DNA from: Cryptomeria japonica
Lineage: Eukaryota; Streptophyta; Pinopsida; Cupressales; Cupressaceae
Assembly: GCF_030272615.1 (NCBI RefSeq)
Contig: NC_081405.1
Location: forward strand, 605,352,177-605,416,176
Direction of reading: 5' to 3'
DNA length: 64,000 bases
Part shown: one piece after another, positions 1 through 10,701 of the stretch
Layout: the number at the start of each line of letters is the position of its first letter
Position numbering within the stretch: position 1 is the stretch's first letter
Translations under genes and position numbers: made by a program
The notes under the pieces: generated by a model
Told to the model about the DNA's origin: nothing
The model's input: the letters and a program-made list of their open reading frames with translations, nothing else
Database searches by the model: none

Positions 1-1448
1 GTCTGAGTCCAAGTCTCTACCTTTTGTTCTTTGTCATCTGTCAATTTCTCTCGTGTGTTATTAGTTTGCTCAGCTATCGAAGGCTCACTAGCCATGTCAG
101 TCTTATCAGTTGTATCTTTGTCTACCATAATGTTGATCTTTTGAGTATCAACATCCATAGTATATAAGACTTCAGGATTAGGATTACCATCTTCTACATC
201 CATACTTTCAGCCACCGATTGATCTTTTGTAGCTGTTGTTTTTGCCGGTGGAGTAATCAAAGGAGGTGGGGGTAAGTTGTCTTTAACCTTGATACTAGGT
301 GGTCCACCAACTTTACCTTTACCCTTGTCTCTTTCTTTCTGATATACATTTATAGGTTTGTGACTCATGTATTCTTCTTGTTTTTCTTTTTCCACTAGGA
401 AAATGTCCCATGCATGTTTTGTCTCCTCAGTCACCTCATTAATTCTTCCAACCATTAAAGCAATGTGTCGGTGTGCAGTAGAAAATACTCACCGGTTGGA
501 TTGAGCAATTAAGTCATCAATTTCTTTGGGTGAATTCACCGGATATACAACAAGTAGTTTTTCAATCTTTATTTTCTTGTCCAGTTCTATTACTGCTTGT
601 CTCCTTGCTTCCAATCTCTTAAATAGTTCATCTGGAACTTCATTTACTACTTCCATCAAAAATTTCTTATACATATTCATATGCAATATAACATTGTTTT
701 CTACTTGTTCTTTTTCATCAGTTGTTAGAGTATCATATAGTTTCTCTATATTCTTCAATTTGCCTTCCTCTGTAATTTCATTCAACAGTATGTCAAAAGG
801 GGTCAAGTCCTTGTTTGTCCTCTTCTTCTTCTTGGGTGTCAGTTTCTTCTTCTTTGGTGTAGCCTTTCTTACCAGAGATCTCACTGCTTGTTGTTTTTGT
901 CTTGTCCTCCTAGGTGAGGGTGTGGTTTTCGATGAGGGATCTCTTTTGCTTACAACTCTTTTGAAAGTTGCAGGCATGTCGCTCTCCGAAGAAGTACCTA
1001 CCGGTAATAGGTGAGTTTCAGGTTGTGGAGCTGCTAACTCATCCTCTGTTATACCGGTTTGCTTTAACACATCTTCTTTAATAGCCTTTGCCTGTCTGGA
1101 ACCTTTTCTTACAACTGCCTCAACCTTTTTCACTCTTTTCTTAGATTGTATTTGGCTTTCAATAGTTTCTGCACTACCAAATACTTCTTCCTTAGGTTCT
1201 TTGGGGGCTTCCAGAAGTGCTTTAGCATATGTTTCAATTATATGATCATCTATTTCATAGCCCATCTCAGTTACCCAAACTATCCTAGGGATGACTGCTT
1301 CCATCCAGATCTCATCCTTCTTGATTACAAAGCATATTTCATCCTTATATTTGTCAACAATCTTTTGTGATAGTCGGATTCTTTTCTTCATTTTGACTTT
1401 TAGTGCTTGAGAGAAATCATGGATATTGTTTTCCTTATCTTCTCCCAT
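1..1448 (-). mobile_element. Second conserved domain and charged tail of element 1
   Basis: 489-1448 encodes about 319 residues starting MGEDKENN. An N-terminal part (MKKRIRLSQKIVDKYKDEIC ... WMEAVIPRI ... MGYEI) aligns with element 2 at 10028-10612 (SQRVRISGDIVKKYEDDIC ... LMEAVEPRM ... MGYEV). It is followed by a lysine/arginine/serine-rich linker with KKKK clusters that resemble nuclear-localisation signals. Coding potential continues to the window start in another frame, with GRINEV...KHAWDIFLVEKEKQEE, matching GRIDDVEKDTHQHM in element 2. Function unknown; the basic tracts suggest nucleic-acid contact (inference). Fossil. Confidence 0.5.
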
Positions 1449-1851
1449 ATTATTGAATAGTTCTATTAACTATTTGCCTACTGGTATATCATATCCAAGT
1501 TCTTTGTAGCCTATACCAGGAACCTATTTGGTTATATGTAGCATCAGACATACTAGCAGATTTCCAAACCTGAAGGTTCCTTTCTTGTCCTTCTTAATCT
1601 TGCCTAAGTTGTCAATTAATTTGTCCTTTAACCACTCACATACATCAAGCTTTGCATTATCTGTGACCATATCATAAGCACTCTTAATGCATAAACTTTA
1701 AACTAAATTAAGTCTATTTGCATGAGTAGCTTTATACCCTAATATCATGCTGATAAATATCACATTAATGTTTGTTACATCATTTACTCTTAATGACCTT
1801 TTATCAGATGTGGCACCAGTTAACTGAGTAACTAGGTCATTGGATACCTTC

Positions 1852-2448
1852 TTAGTTGGGCCTTTTACCAGTGGTCGGTAACCCTGTGACAGCTTTCATA
1901 GCTTCCTTGGTGATTTTGTGAATTGCATCTAGCCAGAAAAATTGACCATGTACCCTGCTTAAGACTATCCTAATCACATCCTTGGGGAATTTAGGAATGC
2001 TAAGGATCTCTATAAATCCTAGGGTTTCAATGATCTTATGTTCATCTTTTACATTGCCGGATTCATCACATATGACAATTTTAAACATGGTTTTAATCTC
2101 TTCATCTCCTAGTTCTTCAATGTTATAGTGAATGTAAATTCTGGGGTTTTCGGCATAAACAACTCCCTTAGGAATTTGAGAAAAAGCACCTAAGGTATCA
2201 TCTTTCTTTTCTACCTCGGGAACTAATTGAAATATGGGCCTATGTCTTTTTATAACTTCGACAATAGTAGGGTTTGCTATATATTCAATTGCAGAGGTGG
2301 ATGCCATGATAAAATACCTTTTACTGCCTTTAGGATGGATGATTGTTTGAAGTGTTCTTGCCTCTTGTTCGAAATGCCTTAGCTCAGAATCTTCACGCTC
2401 TTCGTAGGTTTGAAATCTCGGTGAAATGAAATGGAGCCAAAACCTCAA
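1852..2448 (-). mobile_element. Unknown conserved domain X of element 1
   Basis: An open stretch of about 198 residues that I cannot assign to a known family. Key features are IVLSRVHGQFFWLD followed by AIHKITKEAMKAVTGLPTTG. The same spacing occurs in element 2 at 10702-11076 (MSRVHG...LERKHDIMPQAIHAVTGFCNTGEVP), so the domain is conserved across two diverged elements. The pattern (a short strand, then a helix ending in a TGL/TGF turn) is loosely like the domains captured by other plant elements (Transposase_32 or plant-mobile-domain proteins), but that is only a resemblance. It lies between the zinc knuckles and the lysine-rich domain. Fossil. Confidence 0.55.
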
Positions 2449-2610
2449 ATTTATAGCGTCTTTTTGCCATCTACCACATTAAATGCATGCTGGTTAAGTA
2501 TTCACATAACATTGTCTGCCGGTAACAAGTAATTTCCAACTTCTTATCTCTAACCGAGGGAATAATAGCACATGTGTCATTAGATTGCCAAACCCTCAAG
2601 GAAACTTTCT

Positions 2611-3771
2611 TCAATTAGATGAAGAACTTCCTGCCGGTGGAGCACTGCTTTGTCCTGCTGGTGAAGCATTGACTGGTTCTACTGGTGGAGGAGTATTCCC
2701 AATATTTAGATCAGCTTTTCTAATCCATTGTTTTGAGAATTCTTGTTTAACCTCTTCAACTTTTTCTTTACCTTTCAAGCTAGAACTTTTGTTGTCTACC
2801 AGTGATCCTTTACTTCTACAGAATTTTGCAATATGCCCAATCTTGTTACATGCATAACAAGTTACATTATTCTTCTGAATAGCTTTCCCATAACCTATGC
2901 ATGTTTGTGTTCTACATTGATTAGATAAATGTCCAAACCTTCCACAAACATAACATCTCACATTCATTTTGCAATTTTCAGAGTTGTGACCAACTTTGTT
3001 GCATTTTGAACATTGACAGGTGGGTGTGTTGATATTCTAATAATTTCTAGATCTACATTCATTTTCTCTATGACCATACTTATTATAGTTAAAACATTTT
3101 CCATTGAATTTATAAGCATTAGGTTGTCTTACCGGTTTGCTGTGATCCTGAGTATTTGTAGTACCGGAGCTTTCACCAACTTCAAAGACAATTCCAGAAG
3201 TGTCACCTTTAGGTTTTTGATTCTTTAGCAAGGTGCCAAGTTCCTCTGAGCTTTTCTTGAATTTGTATTTATGTTGATTTGCAGTTTCTAGTTCTCTTTC
3301 TAAGACCTCTTTCTATCTCATTAGTTCATTGGAGTCATTTTGAGTGTGCATCAGATTTGTCTTCAACATGTCATTTTCATAGATAAGTCTTGTATTCTCA
3401 TTTGCTGCATCACTTAGTCTTCTGGTCAATTCTTATTCATTCTTCTTCCTATCCTCAATTTCTTTACCAAATCTCATAGTCATATCCTGCATCTCATTCT
3501 TTGTTGTCATGTTCTCTTGTTTCAGCTTGCTTATCTGATCATTAAGTGATTCCTTTTCATCATTCTCATTTTGCAATTTTTCACAAAGTTCTCTTCTCTT
3601 ATTTCTTGCAACAGTAAGATTCTCTTGAAGTGCCTGAATGATATCCCGAGCTTCCCTTAAATCATCTTCTAGTTTGATATTTTTCAATTTCTCTGCATCA
3701 TAGTCTGAAAGAGCTCCTTCAAGTTGCTTCATCAGATTTTCCATCTTTACCAGTGTCAAGATCTTCCTCAA
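2611..3771 (-). mobile_element. Gag-like segment of element 1: coiled coil then CCHC zinc knuckles
   Basis: Just inside the PBS, 3433-3771 encodes a heptad-rich coiled coil (about 110 residues, rich in E, K, L and N). 3037-3231 carries a knuckle-like CFNYNKYGHRENEC, and 2611-2967 carries two standard C-x2-C-x4-H-x4-C knuckles (CYVCGRFGHLSNQC and CYACNKIGHIAKFC); a further one (CSKCNKVGHNSENC) lies at about 2970-3015. CCHC knuckles in retroelement Gag proteins bind the element's RNA. No capsid-type domain is recognisable between the PBS and the knuckles, which is odd for a Gag. The coiled coil aligns with that of element 2 (RRE..EKL and LTIRF/MTMRF..E.E..K positions). Fossil; in several frames. 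Confidence 0.65.
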
Positions 3772-3815
3772 GCTGTTAGGCTTCTGAAAATAGAGGACCA
3801 GGCTCTAATACCAAT

Positions 3816-4632
3816 TGTTAGGAATCCCACAGATACTGAGAGAGGGGGTGAATCAGTATCTAACCGGTAACAAGTATTTCTTAACTTAAAACATGCAAAA
3901 CATATTATAATAGTGTACCGATATGCAAGAAATAATGTAATAAATAGAATTAAGAACATCCACATGAAAACCACACCATAACACAAGGATTTAACGAGGA
4001 AACCCGGTGTGGGAAAAACCTCGGTGGGATTTGTGACCCACAATATTCACTCACTGGCCAATAAGAGAATATTACTTACAATAGGGGCCTGCACATGTAG
4101 GAAGGCCAACTGCCTAGAGCTCACTGCTCAATGGGAAGTCTCACTGACTTACAATGTGGATTATACAAATCCAATATCTTGTACTGATTTACAATAGTAT
4201 CTATAATGCCTGATCCAGTACCGGTGCTGCTCTGCTTCTTACATAAACCCTTCAACCTAAATTTCGTATAATAGGTCTGCCTTAATATTTCGCATACATC
4301 ACTTTCTTTTCTTACTACCTTTTTTTTCAAAATGTCTACAATGATCTCTTTTATATATAAGAGTCATTTTACAACATGCCAAGTCGGCTTACAAAGTTTT
4401 TACAATAATAAACAAAATATAATATAACAAAATCCTGTCGGCCTCTGTGCCAGTATACTTCTTTTCTTTGTGCCGATGTAGAGTGTGATTTGTTGATGCC
4501 GGTGCACTAACTCGCCGATGTAATGCCTTGTCAGTATAATGCCTTGTCGGTGCCATAGGATTGCAAGGTTGCCATCAATGATAAAACCTTCAATCACCTA
4601 CAATGTCTCATTGGAGTGTGCATATGCCAACA
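3816..4632 (-). repeat. 5' LTR of element 1
   Basis: 817 bp bounded on the plus strand by tgttaggaatccc and gcatatgccaaca, giving TGTTGG...CTAACA in element orientation. A match to the Met-tRNA PBS (ttggtattagagc on the minus strand) lies just inside the 3816 edge and fixes the boundary. The LTR contains a CTGATTCACCCCC...CTCAGT box close to its 3' end, also seen in the LTRs at 5159-6100 and 6548-7717. The partner LTR is outside the window, so target duplications cannot be checked. Confidence 0.75.
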
Positions 4633-5158
4633 AAAATAATTCAAAGAGCCAGAAGTATGAGAGGCTTGGTGAGTCCAAGATTGGATTCACTCTGTGTACA
4701 TAAGAAAGAATGCATGGATATGGTGGGAAATCCCACACTGGTAGAGGTAAATGAAAAAGAATCTTTTACACATTTATTGAGTGGTCTTGTATCTATTTCC
4801 AGCACATTCAAAACCGACTGGAATACTTATGTGGAGTAATTGGAGAAAGATTATCGAGAAATTTTGAAATCAGTCAAGCTCTGGTAAGACATTTTTGGAG
4901 GTATTCAGTGTACAATTCTTATTCTTTGACATTCTTTTTACAATTTTTGGGCATTGATTTCAAAGGGGGAGTAGTATAGATGTGAAAAAGAATAAAAAGT
5001 TGCATACATTAGGGGGGAGTTACAGAGTTTTTAGATTTTTTGGAGATATGGAGTAATTTGCTTATTCAGCTCAGGGGGAGCAGGGCAAGATGAAACCGAC
5101 AAATGAAACCTTGACCATTTTTCACATGAGTGTTGCCATCAATGCCAAACGGGGAGAT
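4633..5158 (+). mobile_element. 3' internal remnant of a plus-strand Sirevirus-like element
   Basis: Sequence between element 1 and the LTR at 5159. It begins with about 200 bp that stay open (RARSMRGLVSPRLDSL...) and resemble nothing I recognise, then runs through non-coding DNA with several GGGGGAG tracts. It ends in atcaatgccaaacggggagat, a polypurine tract directly before the LTR. A 'catcaatgccaaa-ggggagat' PPT is typical of Sirevirus-type Copia elements. The rest of this element presumably continues to the left of element 1, beyond the window. Fossil. Confidence 0.55.
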
Positions 5159-6100
5159 TGTTGGCAATTGACACTCTATTGGTTGGTTTCTCTATGTTCT
5201 CATTGATGGAAACATGATTTTGTGTTCCAACTTCATATGGTGTATCGGCAGGCACTTCACAGATTCTACACTGACACTGGCACTGGCACCGATGGGTCAG
5301 AAGGATTTCTTTGATCACCATCAATGTAGGCCGACATGGTATAGTAAAGGTTATCGGTATTGGAGGCCAACACATCTTGGATCCAGCATTGACAATTTGT
5401 TTTAATGTTTATACATTTATGTTATCTGGTCGACATGTAATCTGATATTGTATATATCTTTGTAAGCCGACATAAGGCATAAAAGTTGTATAGGGTATAT
5501 AGGCCAGTTTGATAAGATCATTTTGATATAGGGAGATAGACATGAGTTAAGATGTGTGATGGATATGCGAATATAATATAATGTGAAATATATTAGAGAG
5601 ATTATGTAGGTGAGGAATTTATTGTAAGGGTTATTTCAGTAAAGGGGTTTAGGGTTTCTAACCGGAACAAACAGAGCTTAGACCAGAACTTTATTCTGGC
5701 ATAGAAGTTGTTATCTTAGAAATTCACACTTCTTCGGATTATTTTCTGGAATTTTATGTAGTCAGTGAGGCTCCTATTGTGATTGAGCAGTGTGCTCTAG
5801 GTTGTAAGCCTTCCTACGCGTGCAGGCCCATCATATATTGTAATATCTCTTCATATGGCTAGTGGATTGATATTGTGGGTCACAAATCCCACAGTTGTTT
5901 TTTCTCATTTCAAGGTTTTCCACATATAAATTTGTGTTATAATTCTCATTTATGTGTTTGGCTTATTGGTTGCTTTACTTCTTTCAATTATATTTATACT
6001 GGTATATCAGTTGGTGTATAAATGTTTTGTTAAGGCTAAAAGCTACTATTCCGGTATAACACTGATTCACCCCCCTTCTCAGTGTTATTGGTCTCTAATA
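5159..6100 (+). repeat. 3' LTR of the plus-strand Sirevirus-like element
   Basis: About 942 bp starting TGTTGGCAATTGACAC after the polypurine tract and ending near gtctctaata at 6100. Close to its end it carries CTGATTCACCCCCCTTCTCAGTGTTATTGG, the box shared with the other two LTR families here. It also contains GTGGGTCACAAATCCCACAG followed by a TTTTCCACAT stretch; a matching block occurs on the opposite strand in the element 1 LTR at about 4005-4050. I see no matching PBS at its right edge, consistent with a 3' LTR. Confidence 0.65.
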
Positions 6101-6547
6101 TTTTTGTGCCTGCTGAAGTTCTTCCTTTGTCTAGTTGTCTTCTTCTCTCTATTACAACTTCACCTTGCAGAATACTATGTTCTTGCTCTCTCTACTTCTA
6201 TAGATTTTTCTATTTTCTCTCGGTAGCAACAACACACTTTCTACGCTTCTTCTCTCAACACTCTACTGTAGTCTAGTTGAGACATCTTTATTTTCACCTC
6301 TATCTCCATCTCAAACAATTCAACTACATTAGTCAAATCATATTTGCTACCTTGCATAGTCAACTCTACATCAAAGAATGTTTTCCACCAAATTGTTTTG
6401 TTTCTCAAAGATCTGGTCTATAGTTGATTGGATTCTTTGTATATTCTTTTCCATCAGATAGTCATCATTCATAAATGCATCCTCTTGGCATCCTTCTAGA
6501 TCAAATTATTATCTGTACTTAGATTACTAAATTTAGTAATCTTCCTC
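6101..6547. other. Left half of the pre-insertion sequence around element 2
   Basis: A pyrimidine-rich stretch with no gene I recognise. It would be continuous with 14323 onward before element 2 inserted. On the minus strand 6370-6520 stays open for about 45 codons (DAFMNDDYLMEKNIQR...), and 14323-14450 has a short open stretch (ENEDRECINGDHAIGCW), so a decayed coding region may once have spanned the site. I cannot name it. Confidence 0.3.
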
Positions 6548-7717
6548 TGATGAATACTAAGGGGGGGGGTGAATTAGTATGCCAAAAATATTTGCACTTA
6601 AACACTTAAACAGTCTGAAGATAAACTGGTAAAATAGTTTAACAGACAGACTAGTTATCACACATGCAAACCAAAATGTAAATAAAGTATTCACCCACAA
6701 AAGCAATACAACCATAACACAAGATATTTGACGTGGAAACCCAAATGGGAAAAACCACAGTGAGATGGAACTCACAAGTTACTATCTATAGAATAGAAAC
6801 CAGACCGGTTAAGGTCAGACCAGTTAAGGTCTTACAATGTTCTTCACCAGAACAGATCCTATTAGGAATCTCAATCTCTGTTAGGAGATAAGTCCTATTA
6901 AAGACTACCTTGCTAGAGGATTTTAGATTCATAGAGGTGAACCACCTTGTTAGAGGATTTTACAAAAGGCTTTTGGGCCTACCCGGTTAAGGGCTACAGA
7001 CTTGTCAAAGATGTGAGTAATCAACAAGTGTTTGATCTATCTAATAGCACAAACTGCTTGGTTAGATCCAGTATTGCTCACAGTTAATGCATTCTAGCAT
7101 TACTTCAATCTTCTCAGTCTCTCACTCAGTTACAACTTGATCTTCTCAGATAAGATCGCTCTTTCAATAACTCATCAACCACCTTAAACCCTAGCACAAC
7201 ATAAACCCTTTTAGCAACAACCTAAAACCCTAGACATGATGTCCTTTTAAAGGAATCTGATTTCATGTCGGTCCAAGTACATTACAATTTCCTAGGTTCA
7301 ATGAATCTAGACATACTCAGTAACACGACACAAGAAGCACTGTCAGTGTGTCGGCACCGTCAAACAATCGGTGGATTGGTAACTTATCACAAAAATGTCG
7401 ATTGGTAACTCATCACAGAGTATTACTGGTTCATACAAAATACCGGTTGCCAGTTTGACAAATGAACACTGGTAAGAATGTGTTGTGCTGCTTAGCTCCC
7501 TCGTACCGCTTGAGATCTACGAACTGCTTGGGGTCGACATGCCGCTTCAGACCGGGAAACACATTCTGCAAAATCATCAATAGTCTAAAGACTAGAATAC
7601 AACATACCGGTTGGAACAGATACCGGTTGAGCTCTAGCTCATACATATAAAGTGGATCTCAATGCAAGTGTGTGTCCATCAATGACAATCACAAAATAAA
7701 CATCAAAAATGCCAACA
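6548..7717 (-). repeat. 3' LTR of element 2
   Basis: 1170 bp, TGTTGGCATTTTT...ATTCATCA in element orientation, alignable end to end with 13153-14322 without a net length change. Near the TGATGAATACT edge it carries the C-rich ATTCACCCCC box. The adjacent 7718-7735 sequence reads as GCCAAAGGGGGAGAT on the minus strand, the polypurine tract that marks this copy as the 3' LTR. Confidence 0.9.
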
Positions 7718-8164
7718 ATCTCCCCCTTTGGCATTGATGGCAACACTTAGGATAATAAAATTTTGACATCTAAGTGTTTTACAACAAAAACATGCCATTA
7801 GCAAAATTGCTCCCCCTAAGCATATACACTATCCCTTAATCAATACAATGTATAGCAATTTTGCATACAGAGCATAAACATTGAGATATTAGAGCATAAA
7901 GCATATATCAAAATTTTAAAGCCAGATACTTCTCCCTATTCTTCTCCAAAATAGATAGAGTACTTCTCCCCCTTTGCCAACAATGACAAAGTACCACTGA
8001 ACAACCCTGTTTCCATTTGATATTAAAATAATAAGAGTTTATGACAACAAGGAATAATACTTGTTAAAAACCAATTTATAGTCTTGCAAAAATTGTTTCA
8101 TGGATAGAGACCAGGACTCAAGTAGGGAGGTGACCACTTCTTTCTCTGTTTACATCTGGGATAC
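7718..8164 (-). mobile_element. 3' untranslated stretch and polypurine tract of element 2
   Basis: Between the last coding segment and the 3' LTR. It contains several GGGGGAG or GGGAG blocks on the minus strand (for example near 7806, 7935 and 7965) before the PPT at 7718-7730. Repeated PPT-like blocks upstream of the LTR are a habit of Sirevirus-type elements and also occur at 4960-5090. No coding capacity recognised. Confidence 0.5.
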
Positions 8165-9790
8165 CTATTCCTCCATGGCATCAACTGTGCTCATCTCCTG
8201 CGTAACTGTCAAGGCATCCAGGTTCAGATAACACTTCTGAAGAATTTGCAGACATGGAAGTAAAACTAGTTGTAGCTCCTGCAAATCTCTAGACCGTGTA
8301 CTGATATCTTCTTCCATTTTGGCTGACTGGATCTGAAACCGATGAACGGTTTGCCCATAAGTTGCAAAGGAATCATAAGGTGGCTTAAATGTGCTTAAGT
8401 AAGACTGTAAGTCCATTTGAAGCTTTTGCTTCTGGGCTAGCACATCATCGCAGAATAGATGGGGTTGACAGATTTTTCTTAGTAGCAGGTTTCCCTCATC
8501 CAAAGCGTCCCTTATATCCTTTTGGTCTTTCAGAAGCTCAGACCGGAGTTCATTCAACTTTTTCACCAGAGCAATGTTAAGATCCTTTTGATGCTCTTTC
8601 TTGACATTTGCCTCAGCTGCTTCTTCCAGACTCTGCACCTGATCATCCACTACAGTACATAGTAGCTTAAGTTGTGCTAGTGATGATTTAGTGTTGGGAA
8701 GATTGGTACTGGGGATCAATCTAGTAAGGGTGTCTACAGCTGCTTGAATTATATCTTGCTCCTTTTTCCTTCGTATGATTTCAAGGCACTCTTGAGCAGC
8801 TTTGATGCTCTGCATAAGCTCCGATTCACTTGCAGACTGGAGATCGATAGGACTGGAGATGTCAGCCGGTTTGGCTTGACTCTCGGTTGCCTTTAGAGTC
8901 TCCATCTGTGTGCTCTTCACCGCTTCCGCTGCCCTATCCACTGCTTCCTTCTTCTTTTTCTCTGCTTCCTTCTTCTTTTCTTGTTCCTTGTCTTTCTCTT
9001 CTTTATTTTTCTTCTTAGCTTCCTTCCTCTTCTCCTCTTCTTTCTCTTCCTCTTCCTTCTTCTTCTTTTCTTCTTCCTTCTACTTTTCCTTTTCTTTATC
9101 CTCCTCTTCCTTCTTCTTCTTTTCCTCTTCCTTCTTCTTCTTTTCCTCTTCCTTCTTCTTCTTTTCTTCCTTATCCTCTTCTTCTTTCTTTTTCCTCTCA
9201 TCTTCTTGCTTCTTTTTCTCTTCATCTTTTCTTTTCTCCTATTCCTCTTTTCTCTTCTCTTCCTCTTTCTGCTTTTTCTCATCTTCATCCCTCTTCTTCT
9301 TCTCTTCCTGTTCCTTAGCCACTTCCTGTCTATCCTTGGCTTGCTCACTACCCTGTTCTGCATGTTGCCCCTGTTCTGTTCCCTCAGACGGTATGTTCTA
9401 AGTGACATCTTCTATGTCCAGGGCATCGACATCAATAGTATCGATTGGTTCTTCAACCGGGTTTCCTTCTTCATCAAAAACTTCATTCAGTTTGGATATG
9501 ACCAGTTCTTTTTCTGCTTGCAAGTTGACCATTCATGCTTTATGAGCTTGAATAGCATGATTCATATGCTGATGAGTGTCTTTTTCAACATCATCAATTC
9601 TTCCCTCTAACAGCCAGAGTCTTCTTCTCCTTGTGAAGAAGAGTCCTTTATTTTGGTCCAAAACATCAAATAATTCTGAGTTTGAGAGGTCGGGAAAGTA
9701 CTGTGCAAAGACTTTCTCCCTAATCTCTTGTTCTTTTTCTATGGCAATGCGTTATTTATTATCTAATGCCTTATATAATAAATCCGGTGT
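8165..9790 (-). mobile_element. E/K-rich tract and terminal coiled coil of element 2
   Basis: Reading leftward, 9400-9790 encodes a helical segment (GRIDDVEKDTHQHMNHAIQAHKA and KELVISKLNEVFDEEG). Then 8935-9310 is an almost pure purine tract on the minus strand, read in the open frame as alternating EEE and KKKK blocks. Then 8165-8941 encodes about 258 residues of coiled coil (SESELMQSIKAAQECLEIIRRKKEQD...). No catalytic motif is seen. The purine tract is built of near-repeats of gaagaggaaaagaagaag and is likely prone to length change. Fossil. Confidence 0.5.
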
Positions 9791-9805
9791 CTGAGATTTA
9801 ATCTC

Positions 9806-10612
9806 TCATGGCGACCGGTCATTCTTACACAAATAAATAATAATTTCCTGTAGTACTTCATCTTTCTCCTCATCACTAAAATCATCATAGTAATCTACTA
9901 AATCATGAAGTAATTTTCTCCTAATATTCTTTACTGTTCTTTGACAATGTGTCAAAGGTTTATATGAGGAGATATCGATATTTACCGGTGCAGACGCTGT
10001 CGGTTCATTCTTCTTCATCTTCTTTGTCTATTTGGCCTTCTTTGGCATTTCATCAGACTCAGTCTCCTCAGAGTTTGGTTCATTTGACTTAGTCTTCCTT
10101 TTTCTTTCAAAGACTTTTGTCGGCGCCACTACCAGTTTCTTCTTTGCAGGTGGCTGCTTGGTCACTCTTGGAGTTGCAGTAGTAGCTAGTGCCGATGCTA
10201 CAAGCACTGCCTTTGCTTTCTTTGTTGCCGGTTCTTTTCCTTTCTTAACAAAGGGTTCCTCGGCTAGTCCAATCCTCTCCAAATGGGTTTTGGTCCTCTT
10301 AGCCTTAGGATCAAGAGGCAAGGCAATAAGGGTTGAGGCATACCCTTCTAGCATATCATACATTACCTCATAGCCCATTGGCTCCACTTCTTCCATTCTA
10401 GGCTCAACAGCCTCCATTAAGCATTTGTCCACCTGGATGGTGAAACAGATGTCATCTTCATATTTCTTAACAATATCACCTGAGATCCTCACCCTTTGAC
10501 TCAACTTCCTTCTGAACTCATTAAAATACTTGTTCAGTACATCAGGGTAACCAGTTCTGATAGCTTGAATGCTTTCCTTGATCTGTTTGGTTACTGGTTG
10601 GTCAGGGGCCAC
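9806..10612 (-). mobile_element. Second conserved domain of element 2 with basic linker
   Basis: 10028-10612 encodes about 194 residues with RVRISGDIVKKYEDDICFTI ... CLMEAVEPRM ... MGYEVMYDMLEGYA, matching element 1's 489-1448. It ends in an A/K-rich linker with KRKTKS-type basic clusters. 9806-10018 continues with PLTHCQRTVKNIRRKLLHDLVDYYDDFSDEEKDEVLQEI, resembling FDILLNEITEEGKLKNIEKLYDTLTTDEKEQVENNVILHM of element 1. Function unknown. The retained order (domain, basic linker, acidic helix ending in DEKE/EEKD) is the best evidence that the two elements share a real gene. Fossil. Confidence 0.5.
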
Positions 10613-10701
10613 TGGACATCTCCTACTCCAGGAAAGTAGCCTTGGAAATAGAAGAACAACCCAACTAATAGTTGTCCAAACTTGAATCTCAGTGCATTAT
10701 C

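Larger units (their letters stand above)
1..4632 (-). mobile_element. Element 1: RT-less Sirevirus-like LTR element, cut by the window edge
   Basis: A minus-strand LTR element. Reading leftward it has a 5' LTR (3816-4632), a primer-binding site close to the initiator-Met tRNA type, a coiled-coil segment, CCHC zinc knuckles, and two further protein-coding domains that I cannot assign. No protease, integrase, reverse transcriptase or RNase H is visible in the 3.8 kb of internal sequence shown; the 3' part lies outside the window. Domain order and local protein similarity match element 2 (6548-14322), so both belong to one lineage at considerable distance. The LTR ends (TGTTGGCA...CTAACA on the minus strand) and the pyrimidine-rich box near the LTR end resemble Sirevirus-type Copia elements, which is the basis for the family call. 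It is a broken fossil with several interruptions. It sits inside the 3' end of a plus-strand element (4633-6100). Confidence 0.72.

Noticed and set aside
8910-9610. Plus-strand frames rich in Ser/Phe/Leu that look like membrane proteins
   Set aside because: They are the antisense and shifted readings of the E/K-coding purine tract in element 2; composition alone explains them.
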